A DNA stretch of 64,000 nt from an uncultured Prochlorococcus sp. (GCA_902536455.1 CACAXN010000004.1:1-64000), one strand, 5' to 3'. Counted from the first letter of the stretch, positions 38,646-54,500 are shown. Notes: a model not told the origin generated them from the sequence alone. Numbers and translations: made by a program.

Positions 38646-39524
38646 TTGCCTGAATTACCTGAAGTAGAGACTGTTCGCAGAGGTTTAGAGCAAAAACTTA
38701 ATAACTTTATTATTAAAAAAGTAGAAGTCTGCAGGGATTCAACTGTTGCATTCCCAACAAACAAAAAAGAATTTATTAAAGGACTTCAAAACTCACTTTT
38801 TTCTAATTGGGATAGAAGAGGAAAATATTTAATAGCTGAATTAAAAAAAATTAAAAGTAGTAATATCGAACTTCCTATAGAAAATTCACAAAATAACGGA
38901 TTTCTTGTGATTCATCTAAGAATGACAGGATATTTCAAATTTATTGATAACTCAACTAAGCCTTGTAAACATACAAGAATAAGATTTTTCGATAAAAATA
39001 ATAATGAGCTTAGATACATTGACGTAAGAAGCTTTGGCCAAATGTGGTGGATTAATAAAAGCCTATCGCCAAATAAAATAATTAAAGGGTTAGGCTCATT
39101 AGGACCAGAACCATTTTCTAAAGAATTTGATGCAGATTACCTTAAGAAAGTCATTTCAAAAAGAACAAAATCCATAAAAGCTATCCTATTAGATCAAACA
39201 ATAGTTGCTGGTATTGGAAATATTTATGCTGATGAAAGTTTATACTCTGCAGGCATCTCACCTTTTAGGGAAGCTCGTACAATAAAAAAGTTTGAGTTAA
39301 TCAAACTCAAAAAATCAATTACAACAGTATTAAAAAAAAGTATAGGTTCTGGGGGGACGACATTTAGCGACTTTAGGGACTTGGAAGGAGAGAATGGTAA
39401 TTTTGGTTTACAAACAAATGTTTATAGGAGAACTGGTAAAGAATGTCATAAATGTGGAAATTTAATTGAGAGGCAAAAAATTACAGGAAGAAGTACACAT
39501 TGGTGTCCTAAATGCCAAAAATAA
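38646..39524 (+). CDS. mutM: formamidopyrimidine-DNA glycosylase (TTG start)
   Basis: [16 protein letters not shown]-terminal zinc finger [26 protein letters not shown]. Confidence 0.97.
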   Translation: MPELPEVETVRRGLEQKLNNFIIKKVEVCRDSTVAFPTNKKEFIKGLQNSLFSNWDRRGKYLIAELKKIKSSNIELPIENSQNNGFLVIHLRMTGYFKFIDNSTKPCKHTRIRFFDKNNNELRYIDVRSFGQMWWINKSLSPNKIIKGLGSLGPEPFSKEFDADYLKKVISKRTKSIKAILLDQTIVAGIGNIYADESLYSAGISPFREARTIKKFELIKLKKSITTVLKKSIGSGGTTFSDFRDLEGENGNFGLQTNVYRRTGKECHKCGNLIERQKITGRSTHWCPKCQK

Positions 39525-39526
39525 AA

Positions 39527-39559
39527 AAGGGTTTACTCTTTAAGAATAAACCCTTTTAA
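39527..39559. terminator. bidirectional terminator between mutM and 5S
   Basis: AAAAGGGTTTActctttaagaaTAAACCCTTTT. Confidence 0.8.
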
Positions 39560-39567
39560 ATAGTTTT

Positions 39568-39685
39568 ACCTGGCATCGAGCTATTTTCTCAAGGGGCTAC
39601 CCCCTAAATATTTTCGCCGCTGATGCGTTTCACAACCGAGTTCGAGATGGATCGGAGTGGTTCCACATCGCCATGAACACCAGGA
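39568..39685 (-). rRNA. 5S ribosomal RNA
   Basis: Reverse strand TCCTGGTGTTCATGGCGATGTGGAACCACTCCGATCCATCTCGAACTCGG... Confidence 0.93.
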
Positions 39686-39749
39686 TAGAGTGAACCTTGA
39701 GAACTGCATAGAAAATTATATAAATTAAAAACAATAAATTAAGTTTATT

Positions 39750-42625
<2,876 letters not shown>

Positions 42626-42882
42626 AATAACTTCATTAATTGAAGCATCAGCTTAATAGAATTGTTATTAATGCATTCGCACAAATAAAAAATCTGCATC
42701 ATTAAAGATGCTTATTGTCTTTAAAAATAATCTATGCAGTTGTCAAGGTTCTCTGAAAACAATGAAATTAATTCAATGAGTCCAGCATCTTAATGATTTC
42801 ATTAGGAAGCTAGATTCGTTCAGAATTAGATCACAACTCAAAACATTTCCTTTCTATAGATTATGGAAGAGGTGGTAATCAG

Positions 42883-42955
42883 TGGAGGTAAGCGGACTCG
42901 AACCGCTGACATCCTGCTTGCAAAGCAGGCGCTCTACCAACTGAGCTATACCCCC
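42883..42955 (-). tRNA. tRNA-Ala (TGC)
   Basis: Reverse strand GGGGGTATAGCTCAGTTGGTAGAGCGCCTGCTTTGCAAGCAGG... Confidence 0.96.
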
Positions 42956-42967
42956 AACATAGAGATA

Positions 42968-43041
<74 letters not shown>

Positions 43042-43162
43042 AGGAAAATAATGGGTGTGACCTAGAAAAACTTAGGAAATGAAATTCTTAATAAATAAGA
43101 ATGTGAGATACCGATCGACCTAAGGTGACAAAATTAATAATTAACATTTTGTTGTCTCCCTG

Positions 43163-44648
<1,486 letters not shown>

Positions 44649-45247
44649 TTCAAATCCTTTTGTAGATAAATCTACTCAATTTGAATTGCTTTATCCAAAT
44701 AAAAAATTCAGTATTTATATTTAGTTTCAGCCTCCTTAAATTTTAAGGATTACATTGAGTGCACATTAAATATTTCTAAAGTGACTTTCCAAGATCTCAG
44801 ATCCGTTTGCATCAAAGCCATAAGTTAGCAATTGATGACATTTTTATATATTCTTGACGGGACCTCACACCTTTATTGCATGAACATCTTGAAATAACCA
44901 AAAAAATTTAGTTATTCTTGACGCAATAAAAGCATCAGTTCCTAAGTTTTTAAATTTTCTAGGTGCAGAGTTAAACAACAGGTGAGTAACTCATTTCGAA
45001 GGTAAAAACCCTTCTACTGGCTGAAAATAATGATCGAAATCAAATTTCCAAAAAATTCATTCATTTACCAAAAATAAAATTTAAGGTAATTTCTTGAATA
45101 ATGCAAAAAGTATATTTCTGCCCAGAAGAAAATATTAAACCATCCGACTGTAAATGTGCAACCTTTTATACAAAAATTTTTTATTAATTTTTTATTTGTT
45201 CAAAGTCTCATTAAACAACTAGGCTTAAACAAAGGGATATAAATGAA

Positions 45248-46687
45248 ATGGCAGAAAGATTTAGTCAAAAAAATTTAAGAGTAAGACCAAGTTCTGATGA
45301 AGATAAAATTGTAACAAATGCAAAAAAACACTTCGAAAAGACTTTGGTTGAAATATCAGGCGAGTTAGTGGGAAGTGTTGCTGCACTAGAACACCCAACA
45401 AAAAATAAAAAATTAAATTATGGAGAAATATTTTTAAGAGACAATGTTCCTGTAATGATTTACCTTATTACCCAAAAAAGGTACGAAATTGTCAAAAAGT
45501 TCCTAAGTGTATGCCTTGAGTTACAAAGCTCTAACTACCAAACACGTGGTGTATTTCCTACTAGTTTCGTTGAAGAAAATGGACAGCTGATTGGAGACTA
45601 TGGTCAGAGATCAATAGGGAGGATTACTTCAGCTGATGCAAGTTTGTGGTGGCCCATTTTATGTTGGTATTATGTCAATAAAAGCGGTGATTATGCCTTC
45701 GGAAAAAGTCAAAGCGTTCAAAGAGGTATTCAACTTCTACTAGATCTAGTTCTACATCCAACATTTGAGGGGACTCCAGTACTTTTTGTCCCAGATTGCG
45801 CATTTATGATTGATAGACCTATGGATGTATGGGGAGCACCTTTAGAAGTTGAGGTTTTACTTCATGGATGTTTAAAAAGTTGTATCAACTTAATGGAATT
45901 AAGTAGAGCGGATCATGTTAGTAGACTTCTAGACCAAAGACTTATTCTAACAAATCAATGGGTTAAGGATTTAGGAAGTTTTCTCTTAAAACATTATTGG
46001 GTTACTAGCCAAACAATGCAAATTTTAAGAAGAAGGCCAACTGAGCAGTATGGTGATGATCAACACTTCAATGAATTTAACGTTCAACCTCAAGTGGTTC
46101 CCTCATGGCTACAAGATTGGTTAGAGAATAGAGGTGGTTACTTAATAGGAAATATTAGGACAGGAAGGCCTGACTTTCGATTTTACAGTTTAGGCAATTC
46201 TTTAGCATGTATGTTCGGAGTACTGCCTCCTGAAGAACAAAGAGCTTTATTTAGACTAGTTTTACATAATAGACAGCATTTGATGGCTCAAATGCCTATG
46301 AGGATTTGTCATCCTCATATGGATGTCGAAGAATGGCAAAATAAAACTGGATCTGATCCGAAGAATTGGCCCTGGAGTTACCATAACGGTGGTCATTGGC
46401 CAAGTTTACTTTGGTTTTTCGGTACAGCTGTCTTATTGCATCAAAAAAATCATGGTTCTGACGATGTGATTCTTATGGAAGAAATGAAATCTTTAGTAGA
46501 GGAATCATATTGGTGTCAACTTAATCAATTGCCTAAACAAGAATGGGCAGAGTATTTTGATGGCCCTACAGGTACTTGGGTTGGGCAACAATCAAGAACA
46601 TATCAAACTTGGACAATTGTTGGATTTTTGTTAATGAATCATTTTTTAAGAAATGAATATAACGATCTAGATATGTTCAAAATTTAA
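45248..46687 (+). CDS. neutral/alkaline invertase (GH100)
   Basis: YGEIFLRDNVPVMIYL; DFRFYSLGNSLA; WPWSYHNGGHWPSLLWF. Confidence 0.93.
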   Translation: MAERFSQKNLRVRPSSDEDKIVTNAKKHFEKTLVEISGELVGSVAALEHPTKNKKLNYGEIFLRDNVPVMIYLITQKRYEIVKKFLSVCLELQSSNYQTRGVFPTSFVEENGQLIGDYGQRSIGRITSADASLWWPILCWYYVNKSGDYAFGKSQSVQRGIQLLLDLVLHPTFEGTPVLFVPDCAFMIDRPMDVWGAPLEVEVLLHGCLKSCINLMELSRADHVSRLLDQRLILTNQWVKDLGSFLLKHYWVTSQTMQILRRRPTEQYGDDQHFNEFNVQPQVVPSWLQDWLENRGGYLIGNIRTGRPDFRFYSLGNSLACMFGVLPPEEQRALFRLVLHNRQHLMAQMPMRICHPHMDVEEWQNKTGSDPKNWPWSYHNGGHWPSLLWFFGTAVLLHQKNHGSDDVILMEEMKSLVEESYWCQLNQLPKQEWAEYFDGPTGTWVGQQSRTYQTWTIVGFLLMNHFLRNEYNDLDMFKI

Positions 46688-46689
46688 AC

Positions 46690-47172
46690 CTAAAATAGTC
46701 CTAAGGTTAGTGATTTATCTATTGGCAAGCATGCCCCAATACCAAGATATATTGTTAGAAAAGTTCCGAATAAGAAAACAGACATCGCTATTGGTCTTCT
46801 AAATGGATTAGAGAATTTATTAACGTTTTCGATAAAGGGTAAAATCATTAACCCTAGTGGAATTAATGTTTGAAGTGCAATACCCAAAAGTTTATTAGGA
46901 ACAACCCTAAGTATTTGAAAAACTGGATAGAGGTACCATTCAGGAAGTATTTCAAGTGGTGTTGCGAAGGGATTAGCTTTGTCTCCCAACATTGCAGGAT
47001 CAAGAACTGCTAATCCAACTACGCAGGCAATAGTTCCTAAGATAACTACCGGGAAGATATAAAGTAAATCATTTGGCCAAGCTGGTTCACCATAATAATT
47101 ATGGCCCATACCTTTAGCTAACTTTGCTCTTAATTTTGGATCGGATAGATCTGGTTTTTTTAACGTAGACAT
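46690..47172 (-). CDS. petD: cytochrome b6-f subunit IV
   Basis: [43 protein letters not shown]. Confidence 0.98.
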
Positions 47173-47205
47173 ATTGGAAACTATTTATAATTTAAGTATA
47201 AGAGT

Positions 47206-47862
47206 TTATAAAGGACCTGAAATACCCTGTTTACGAATCATTAAAAAGTGCATCAACATGAAAACTGCTAATGACCATGGCAACACAAAAGTATGAAGAC
47301 TGTAAAATCTAGTTAAAGTTGATTGTCCAACACTTTCTCCACCTCTAAGCAGTTCAACCATAAAGTCACCAATTACTGGTATTGCAGCAGGGACACCTGA
47401 AACAATCTTTACTGCCCAATAACCTACCTGATCCCAAGGTAGGGAGTATCCTGTAACTCCAAAAGCAACGGTTATAACTGCCATTACAACACCTGTAACC
47501 CAAGTTAATTCTCTTGGCCTTTTAAAACCTCCGGTAAGATAAACCCTAAAGACATGGAGTATTAACATCAAAACCATCATTGATGCACTCCATCTATGCA
47601 CAGATCTTATTAGCCATCCAAAACTTACATCAGTCATTAAATAGCTAACTGAACTATAAGCTTGTGTAACTGTTGGCTTATAGTAAAAAGTCATTGCAAA
47701 ACCTGTTGCAAATTGAATTAGGAAGCATACTAAGGTTATGCCTCCTAAACAATAAAAAATATTTACGTGAGGGGGTACGTACTTGGAAGTTACGTCGTCA
47801 GTTATGTCTTGAATTTCAAGTCTTTCTTGAAACCAATCATAAACAGATGAAGAATTCGCCAT
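47206..47862 (-). CDS. petB: cytochrome b6
   Basis: [44 protein letters not shown]; start trimmed from track ORF. Confidence 0.98.
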   Translation of the reverse strand: MANSSSVYDWFQERLEIQDITDDVTSKYVPPHVNIFYCLGGITLVCFLIQFATGFAMTFYYKPTVTQAYSSVSYLMTDVSFGWLIRSVHRWSASMMVLMLILHVFRVYLTGGFKRPRELTWVTGVVMAVITVAFGVTGYSLPWDQVGYWAVKIVSGVPAAIPVIGDFMVELLRGGESVGQSTLTRFYSLHTFVLPWSLAVFMLMHFLMIRKQGISGPL

Positions 47863-47933
47863 CCAAAAAAAAATTAGCTTTGATATAAAGAGCTTACTTA
47901 AAATTCCTAAACTTGGTGTTAACACTTAACCCA

Positions 47934-49229
47934 ATGAATTCATCTTTTAACAAATTTTTAACATTCAAAACTGTGATCACTGCATCAATGATCATCGTTT
48001 TTTCTATCAATCTTTTGTTGATTGAAAGAGTGGATGCTCTCAGTGATAGCAGGCAATTAGTCCTTGACGCTTGGACCTTGGTAAACGAAGGTTTTTATGA
48101 TCCAGAAAAGTTTGATGAAATCCAATGGAAAAGAATTAGACAGAAAACATTACAGAAACAAATTGAAACAAGTGAAGAGGCTTATTCTGCAATTGAAGAT
48201 ATGTTAAGACCTTTAGACGATCCCTACACTAGAGTTTTACGCCCAAAAGATTATGAACTACTGAAATCAAGTAATTTTGGGAGTGAAATTAATGGTGTTG
48301 GGCTTCAATTAGGTGAAGATGATGACAATAAAGTTAAAGTTATTTCTACTCTTGGGGGTTCTCCAGCTGAAGAAGCTGGAATAGTCAGCGGGGACTTTAT
48401 AGAAACAGTGGACGGAATCTCATCAGAAAAATTAGGGCTTGCAAGTACTGCCTCTAAGTTAAGGGGTGAATCAGGAACAAAAGTTTTAGTTGAAGTATCT
48501 TCGGAATCAGGAGAAATTAGGGAAGTCGATCTAGAGAGGAGATCAGTAGATCTTAGGCCAGTTAGAACCAAAAGATTAAGAGATGATTCTCACACAATTG
48601 GATATTTAAGAATAACTCAATTCAGCGAAAGTGTACCCAAAAAAGTTGAAGAGGCACTTCAAGAGTTAAAAGAGAAAGATGTTGAGGGCTTGATTTTGGA
48701 TCTTAGAAATAATTCAGGGGGACTAGTAAGCTCAGGCATAGCAGTTGCAGACTCATTATTAAGTGAGAAACCTGTAGTCGAGACAAAAGATAGAAATGGA
48801 ATCAAAGATGCAATTATTTCTCAAAAAGAGACATCTTTTGATGGACCAATGGTGACTTTAGTAAATAAAGGTACTGCAAGTGCCAGTGAGATACTTGCTG
48901 GTTCTTTACAAGATAATGAGAGATCAATTCTTATGGGAGAAAAAACTTACGGGAAAGGTTTAATTCAATCCCTAAAAAGTTTGGGAGAAGATAGTGGTAT
49001 TGCTATAACAGTAGCTAGTTACTTAACTCCCAAAGGTAATAATATTCAAGGCCGAGGCATGACTCCTGACAAATTACTTGATCTACCGGATGCAAGTGAT
49101 TATGGAAGTACTGACGATAAATGGGTGAGGAATGCAGAATTATTTCTGGGGTCGCTTTTAGAAAAAGAACAAATTTCAGTTCAAACAATTGAATTAAAAA
49201 ATGAAGAAATTAAATCTTTAAATGGCTAA
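47934..49229 (+). CDS. ctpA: carboxyl-terminal processing protease
   Basis: PDZ domain plus GTASASEILAGSLQDNERSILMGEKTYGKGLIQ catalytic motif. Confidence 0.94.
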   Translation: MNSSFNKFLTFKTVITASMIIVFSINLLLIERVDALSDSRQLVLDAWTLVNEGFYDPEKFDEIQWKRIRQKTLQKQIETSEEAYSAIEDMLRPLDDPYTRVLRPKDYELLKSSNFGSEINGVGLQLGEDDDNKVKVISTLGGSPAEEAGIVSGDFIETVDGISSEKLGLASTASKLRGESGTKVLVEVSSESGEIREVDLERRSVDLRPVRTKRLRDDSHTIGYLRITQFSESVPKKVEEALQELKEKDVEGLILDLRNNSGGLVSSGIAVADSLLSEKPVVETKDRNGIKDAIISQKETSFDGPMVTLVNKGTASASEILAGSLQDNERSILMGEKTYGKGLIQSLKSLGEDSGIAITVASYLTPKGNNIQGRGMTPDKLLDLPDASDYGSTDDKWVRNAELFLGSLLEKEQISVQTIELKNEEIKSLNG

Positions 49230-49232
49230 AGA

Positions 49233-50513
49233 TTGAAAATAAAAAACCTTAAAAATATGAGTATTAAAAGAATTTTTCATGACCCAATTCATAAAGAAAT
49301 AGTATTTGATGCAGGAAAGCCAGAAGAATTAATGGTTATGGAATTAATTGATGCAGTTGCTTTTCAAAGACTAAGAAGAATAAAACAACTTGGAGCGGCA
49401 TCATTACTTTTTCATGGGGCAGAATCGAGTAGATTTACTCACTCAATTGGTGTTTTTTGTATAGCTAGAAAAATTTACAAGAGATTAATTGAAATTAAAT
49501 CTTCATTTTGTGAAAATAAATTTGTTCTTTATGGAGCAGCTCTACTACATGATCTAGGTCATGGACCTTTAAGCCATACCAGTGAAAAAATATTCAAGCA
49601 TGATCACGAACAATGGTCTGAAAAATTAGTTAAAGATTATGCTCCAATAAATTCAATCCTCAAAAAGTATGACAACGAATTACCCAGAAAAATTTGTGAA
49701 TTATTTCAATCAAAACAACTATTTTCAAAACCTCTAAAAACATTAATAAGTAGTGAGATAGATTGCGATCGTCTCGATTACCTTTTACGCGATAGTTACA
49801 ACACAGGTACTAATTATGGCCTAGTAGATTTAGAGAGAATAATTTCAGCTCTTACCTTCTCACCTGATGGGAACATCGGAATCAAACCAAAAGGAGTGAT
49901 CGCTATTGAGCATTTCCTTGTACTTAGAAACTTGATGTATAGAACAATCTACAATCACAGGATAAACGAAATATCAACATGGATTCTGGAAAAAATATTA
50001 CACACAATAAAACATAATTATGAAAAGAATATTTGGTTAGATAATTCTTTATATAAATGGATTTTTTCACCATCAAAGCTTGATTTTGATGATTTCATAA
50101 GAAATGATGATGTAACCTTTTATTATCATTTGATTAGATGGAAAGATGAATCTTTTGAACCACTTTCTACACTATGCAAAATGTTTATTGACAGAGATTT
50201 ATTAAAGGCATCAGACATAAGTTTTTTAAGTAAGATGGATAGATTAAAAATTCTTGCATTTGCCTCGAAATTATGTGCAAAGAATGGTTATGATTCAAAA
50301 ATATTTTGCGGGATTAAGGAAAGGTCTTTTAAAGGTTTTGAATCTAATAATGCACTAAAAATATGGGACGGCACTTATCAAAGCGCATTAGAAAACAGTT
50401 CTGCATTAATAAAAACTTTAATGAGAACTGAAGAAAGCTCTTTTATTATTTATCCAGATTTGATCAAAAATGAAATTAAAAATGAAATTTCATTATTAAA
50501 AAACAATTCCTAG
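49233..50513 (+). CDS. HD-domain phosphohydrolase
   Basis: RFTHSIGVF, LLHDLGHGPLSHTSE, SSEIDCDRLDYLLRDSYNTG. Confidence 0.9.
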   Translation: MKIKNLKNMSIKRIFHDPIHKEIVFDAGKPEELMVMELIDAVAFQRLRRIKQLGAASLLFHGAESSRFTHSIGVFCIARKIYKRLIEIKSSFCENKFVLYGAALLHDLGHGPLSHTSEKIFKHDHEQWSEKLVKDYAPINSILKKYDNELPRKICELFQSKQLFSKPLKTLISSEIDCDRLDYLLRDSYNTGTNYGLVDLERIISALTFSPDGNIGIKPKGVIAIEHFLVLRNLMYRTIYNHRINEISTWILEKILHTIKHNYEKNIWLDNSLYKWIFSPSKLDFDDFIRNDDVTFYYHLIRWKDESFEPLSTLCKMFIDRDLLKASDISFLSKMDRLKILAFASKLCAKNGYDSKIFCGIKERSFKGFESNNALKIWDGTYQSALENSSALIKTLMRTEESSFIIYPDLIKNEIKNEISLLKNNS

Positions 50514-50522
50514 ATTTATTCA

Positions 50523-51185
50523 ATGGAAATCGTTTTAAAAAACACTAAAAGTAAATATTTAGAAATTTTTTCATTGTTAGATTTAGATAATATCCATGAA
50601 ACTTTCAAAAGATTTTCTTCCATCAAAGAACCTTTAGAAGCAAAAATTTTCGCAGTCAATGAGAAAATAAGTTCTCATCAATTATCAAAATTAAAAAATC
50701 ATTTTGAGAAAATTAATGTTTGTTCCTTATGCGTTTACTCAAATAATAGAGATACAATATTAAGTGGAAAGTCTTTAAAAATAGATTCAGCTTTTATAAA
50801 AGAGCGAGAGATTAAAAGTAAGTTACTATTGTTCAATTCAAAAAAGATAGAAGATATTCTTCACAAAGGGACAGTGCGATCGGGTGAAAGAATATCTTCA
50901 AATGGAAACCTATGCATTATTGGAGACGTTAATCCAGGAGCAATAGTTTCCGCTAAGAAAAATATTTACGTCTGGGGCAAATTACTAGGGATCGCATTCG
51001 CAGGGAAAAGTGGAAATAAAAATGCTTCTATTGCATCTCTTTGTCTAAACCCTTTGCAGTTAAGAATTGCAGATGTGATCGCTATTGGACCAAAGGATAA
51101 GCCCAAAAATTGTTATCCAGAAATTGCGGTAATAGATAAACAAACGATAATTATCAAACCACACTTAATCGAAAATTTAAATTAA
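50523..51185 (+). CDS. minC: septum site-determining protein MinC
   Basis: GTVRSGERISSNGNLCIIGDVNPGAIVSAKKNIYVWGKLLGIAFAG; upstream of minDE. Confidence 0.93.
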   Translation: MEIVLKNTKSKYLEIFSLLDLDNIHETFKRFSSIKEPLEAKIFAVNEKISSHQLSKLKNHFEKINVCSLCVYSNNRDTILSGKSLKIDSAFIKEREIKSKLLLFNSKKIEDILHKGTVRSGERISSNGNLCIIGDVNPGAIVSAKKNIYVWGKLLGIAFAGKSGNKNASIASLCLNPLQLRIADVIAIGPKDKPKNCYPEIAVIDKQTIIIKPHLIENLN

Positions 51186-51296
51186 TCAATAATTTGCAAT
51201 AAATTAATTAAAACTAGATAAATTTAAGAATTACTTAACCTTTAAAATATTTAACTTTCTGAAAGTGGCTTTATTATTTGTAAAATCTTAAAAATC

Positions 51297-52112
51297 GTGG
51301 GGAAGAATACACGCACAATATTAATTTGTTCAGGTAAAGGAGGGGTTGGTAAAACAACTTTAACGGCAAACCTAGGCATAGCACTTGCTAACAGCGGAGC
51401 AACAACTGCTGTACTAGATGCTGATTTTGGCTTAAGAAATTTAGATCTTCTTCTAGGATTAGAAAATCGCATCATTTATACGGCTCAAGATGTTCTAGAC
51501 AAGAATTGTCGTCTTGACCAAGCATTGGTTAGACATAAGAAGGAACCTAATCTTGCTCTGCTGCCTGCTGGAGATCCAAGGATGTTGGATTGGATGAAGC
51601 CCGAAGATATGAAAAAAATTAGTGAGCTACTTAGTGAGAACTTTGATTTTGTCTTAGTTGATTGTCCTGCTGGTGTAGAAGATGGCTTTAAAAATGCTCT
51701 TGCAGCCTGTAAAGAAGCTATTGTTGTTACTAACCCAGAATTATCCGCAGTGCGGGATGCGGATAGAGTAATAGGGATTCTTAATACTTCAGATATCGAG
51801 CCTATCCAACTTGTAATCAATAGAGTTCGCCCTAACATGATGGCTAGTCAAGAAATGTTATCTATCGAAGATGTTCAAGGGATCCTTTCTTTACCTTTAT
51901 TAGGTATTGTTTTAGAAGATGAACAGGTAATAATAAGTACAAATAGAGGAGAGCCACTGACACTTTCAGATGGCAGATCTCCTGCAAAAAAATGTTATTT
52001 GAATGTTTCTCAAAGACTTACAAATAAAGATATACCAATTATCGATCCAAAAAAAGAAGGCAAAAGTCTTAAAGATAAATTCATGAGATTAATGCAAACA
52101 AAGGTTTTTTAA
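51297..52112 (+). CDS. minD: septum site-determining ATPase MinD
   Basis: [22 protein letters not shown]. Confidence 0.98.
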   Translation: MGKNTRTILICSGKGGVGKTTLTANLGIALANSGATTAVLDADFGLRNLDLLLGLENRIIYTAQDVLDKNCRLDQALVRHKKEPNLALLPAGDPRMLDWMKPEDMKKISELLSENFDFVLVDCPAGVEDGFKNALAACKEAIVVTNPELSAVRDADRVIGILNTSDIEPIQLVINRVRPNMMASQEMLSIEDVQGILSLPLLGIVLEDEQVIISTNRGEPLTLSDGRSPAKKCYLNVSQRLTNKDIPIIDPKKEGKSLKDKFMRLMQTKVF

Positions 52113-52113
52113 A

Positions 52114-52440
52114 ATGATGACTCTCAGAGATCTTATAAATAAATTACTAGGCAGAGAAACATCTAGTGCAAATACAGCTAGAGAAAGATTACAACTTGTA
52201 CTTGCTCATGACAGAGTTGACATGAGCTCCTTAACAACTGATCTATTAGATAAAATGAGGAAAGAAATTCTTGATGTTGTTGCTAAATATGTTGAAATTG
52301 ATTTTGATGAGGTGGCAGTAAGTTTAGAAACTGAGGATAGAATGACTGCATTGGTTGCGAATTTGCCAATCAAAAGAACTATTTCAGGAGAAATAAAATT
52401 CAAAAAAACTGATAAAGCTAATAAAGATATCAAAAAGTAA
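52114..52440 (+). CDS. minE: MinE
   Basis: [43 protein letters not shown]. Confidence 0.97.
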   Translation: MMTLRDLINKLLGRETSSANTARERLQLVLAHDRVDMSSLTTDLLDKMRKEILDVVAKYVEIDFDEVAVSLETEDRMTALVANLPIKRTISGEIKFKKTDKANKDIKK

Positions 52441-52506
52441 TGAATTTAAAAAAAAGCTAAAAAAATACTGATAATTGACCCTCCCTAATTGTAAGATGAA
52501 GAGATT

Positions 52507-52578
52507 GCCGGCTTAGCTCAGCGGTAGAGCAGCGCTTTTGTAAAGCGAAGGTCATCAGTTCAAATCTGTTAGCCGGCA
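52507..52578 (+). tRNA. tRNA-Thr (TGT)
   Basis: GCCGGCT/AGCCGGC acceptor, anticodon loop TTTGTAA, GTTCAAATC. Confidence 0.94.
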
Positions 52579-52589
52579 TTTTGATTTAT

Positions 52590-52757
52590 TCAATTCTGAT
52601 CAATATTCTTTGCTGAAAATAAAAAGACAAAACCTATCAGAGCAATGATAGGAAACAATCTTATTTCGAGAACATACTCTAAAAATGATGCAAGGGGTTC
52701 AAATACCCAATAAGTAAAAAATTGAATTAATAAAATAAAAAATAATAATAAAAACAT
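52590..52757 (-). CDS. 55-aa hypothetical membrane protein
   Basis: MFLLLFFILLIQFFTYWVFEPLASFLEYVLEIRLFPIIALIGFVFLFSAKNIDQN*; absent from track. Confidence 0.45.
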   Translation of the reverse strand: MFLLLFFILLIQFFTYWVFEPLASFLEYVLEIRLFPIIALIGFVFLFSAKNIDQN

Positions 52758-53338
52758 TAATACATCTCCCTAACTAATACTTCTCCTTCTCTAATTAGCC
52801 TCCAATCTCCACTTTTCTTCCAAAATATAATAGTACTAGCTTTTCCACTTCTTTTCCCCCAGGGGATAGGGCCCAAAATTTTTACAGAAGGAAAATCTAG
52901 AGCAATACCTTCAACTGTATTTGATCCTTTAAAACCTGAAATATTTGCACTTGAAGTTAACAATGGGCCTGTTTTTTTCATGAGAGATTGAGCCATATAT
53001 GAATTTGGGATCCTCAACCCAAGAGTAAGATCATTACTTGTGATGATTTTAGTCTGCTTTTCTGAAGCAGGAATAACCATTGTCAGAGCTCCGGGCCAAT
53101 ATTTTGAAGCTATATTTTCATAATCTTCTTTAGCTGATTCGTGAACATAATCAATTAATTGTTTATGCTCTGATCCCATAAGAATTAAGGGTTTATCTCT
53201 ATCTCTTTTTTTAAACCTATAAATAATATTTGAAAATTTTGGCAAGCATCCAATCGCAGGTAATGTGTCAGTTGGGAAGATTATAGGTAAACCACTTTTA
53301 AGTGTCTTCAAAGCGGATTTGTAGTCTACTAAATTCAT
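52757..53338 (-). CDS. Sua5/YciO/YrdC-family threonylcarbamoyl-AMP synthase
   Basis: GLPIIFPTDTLPAIGCLP; KRDRDKPLILM; RIPNSYMAQSLMKKTGPLLTSSANISG. Confidence 0.93.
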   Translation of the reverse strand: MNLVDYKSALKTLKSGLPIIFPTDTLPAIGCLPKFSNIIYRFKKRDRDKPLILMGSEHKQLIDYVHESAKEDYENIASKYWPGALTMVIPASEKQTKIITSNDLTLGLRIPNSYMAQSLMKKTGPLLTSSANISGFKGSNTVEGIALDFPSVKILGPIPWGKRSGKASTIIFWKKSGDWRLIREGEVLVREMY

Positions 53339-53361
53339 TTAGATTATGAACCTGTAATAAT

Positions 53362-54231
53362 TTATTTATATCTTCCAATGGTAAACCTACCAATACCTGA
53401 AAGATCTTTCACAATTTCTATTGATGAAAATTTATTTTTAATAAGAATTTTTTTTACTTTTTCACCTTGATCAAAATGATTCTCTAAAATTAGCCAGCCC
53501 TTCTCTTTTAAAAATAATGGAGCTTTTTGTATTATTTCCCTAATGTGTTTTAAACCATCTTGACCGCCTAATAAAGCAACTTTAGGTTCGAAATTTTTAA
53601 CTTCTTTGGGTAATTTTTCATAAGTATCTTTAGGAATATACGGCGGGTTTGAGACAGCAAAGTCTAATTTTCCTTTAAAATTTTCAAGAGGTGACCACCA
53701 ATTTCCGCAATAAAATTTCAAATTAGATTGTTTGGAAGAATTTATAAAATTTTTAGTAGCTATTTCTAATGCATCCTGATCTATATCAGTTGCTACACCA
53801 TTGCTCAATGGATAAGCCAATGCCAACGCAATACTTATAGCACCTGAACCAGTTCCTAATTCAGCAAAAAATAATTTCTCAGACTTTCTTCGAAATATAT
53901 TGGAGACAATATCTACTATGAGCTCTGTCTCTGGTCTAGGTATAAGAACTTTGTTTGTGACTTTTAAATTTAAATCTCTCCAAAAAGCTATTCCACAAAG
54001 GTATTGAATTGGACAAGATTTTAACAAATGGTCATCCCAAACAGATTCCAAAAATTCTAATTTTTTTTTTAAATGTAGAATTCCTTGAGGATTTATAGTT
54101 GTCAAATTTATATCACTTTTTGATACACCGCCAACGCAATCAAGTAAAACAGCAAGAGATTGATGATCGCCTCCTTTTGAAAGTTGCTTTTTTTTCCAAA
54201 TCAAAAATTCTTCTACAGAAATGCTAAGCAT
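53362..54231 (-). CDS. prmC: protein-(glutamine-N5) methyltransferase PrmC/HemK
   Basis: VLIPRPETELIVDIV; AELGTGSGAISIALA; DFAVSNPPYI. Confidence 0.96.
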   Translation of the reverse strand: MLSISVEEFLIWKKKQLSKGGDHQSLAVLLDCVGGVSKSDINLTTINPQGILHLKKKLEFLESVWDDHLLKSCPIQYLCGIAFWRDLNLKVTNKVLIPRPETELIVDIVSNIFRRKSEKLFFAELGTGSGAISIALALAYPLSNGVATDIDQDALEIATKNFINSSKQSNLKFYCGNWWSPLENFKGKLDFAVSNPPYIPKDTYEKLPKEVKNFEPKVALLGGQDGLKHIREIIQKAPLFLKEKGWLILENHFDQGEKVKKILIKNKFSSIEIVKDLSGIGRFTIGRYK

Positions 54232-54242
54232 TTATTAAATAT

Positions 54243-54395
54243 TTAGCGTTTTGGCCCAAGCCTGCCTTTACTAGAGTCAGAGTAGAAGCTAGATTTTTCT
54301 CCATCTTGAGTAGAAATAAATAAACCTATTAGGAATATTGTTGGCACCCCTACAAATAAAAGGCTAGCTACGAATCCAAAGTTGGTTGTTTCCAT
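54243..54395 (-). CDS. psbM: photosystem II protein PsbM
   Basis: Reverse strand METTNFGFVASLLFVGVPTIFLIGLFISTQDGEKSSFYSDSSKGRLGPKR*; missed by track length cutoff. Confidence 0.93.
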   Translation of the reverse strand: METTNFGFVASLLFVGVPTIFLIGLFISTQDGEKSSFYSDSSKGRLGPKR

Positions 54396-54500
54396 TTAAT
54401 TAGTAGTTCAGTATATAGGTATTAAGACTATAGACATATAATTTGGAATAAAGTGGAAAAATAAACAAATTTTATAAACTGATTAACAGTCTTAAACAAT

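Noticed and set aside
51251-52433. Minus-strand ORFs 51251-51475, 51485-51838 and 52206-52433
   Set aside because: Antisense shadows of minD/minE.
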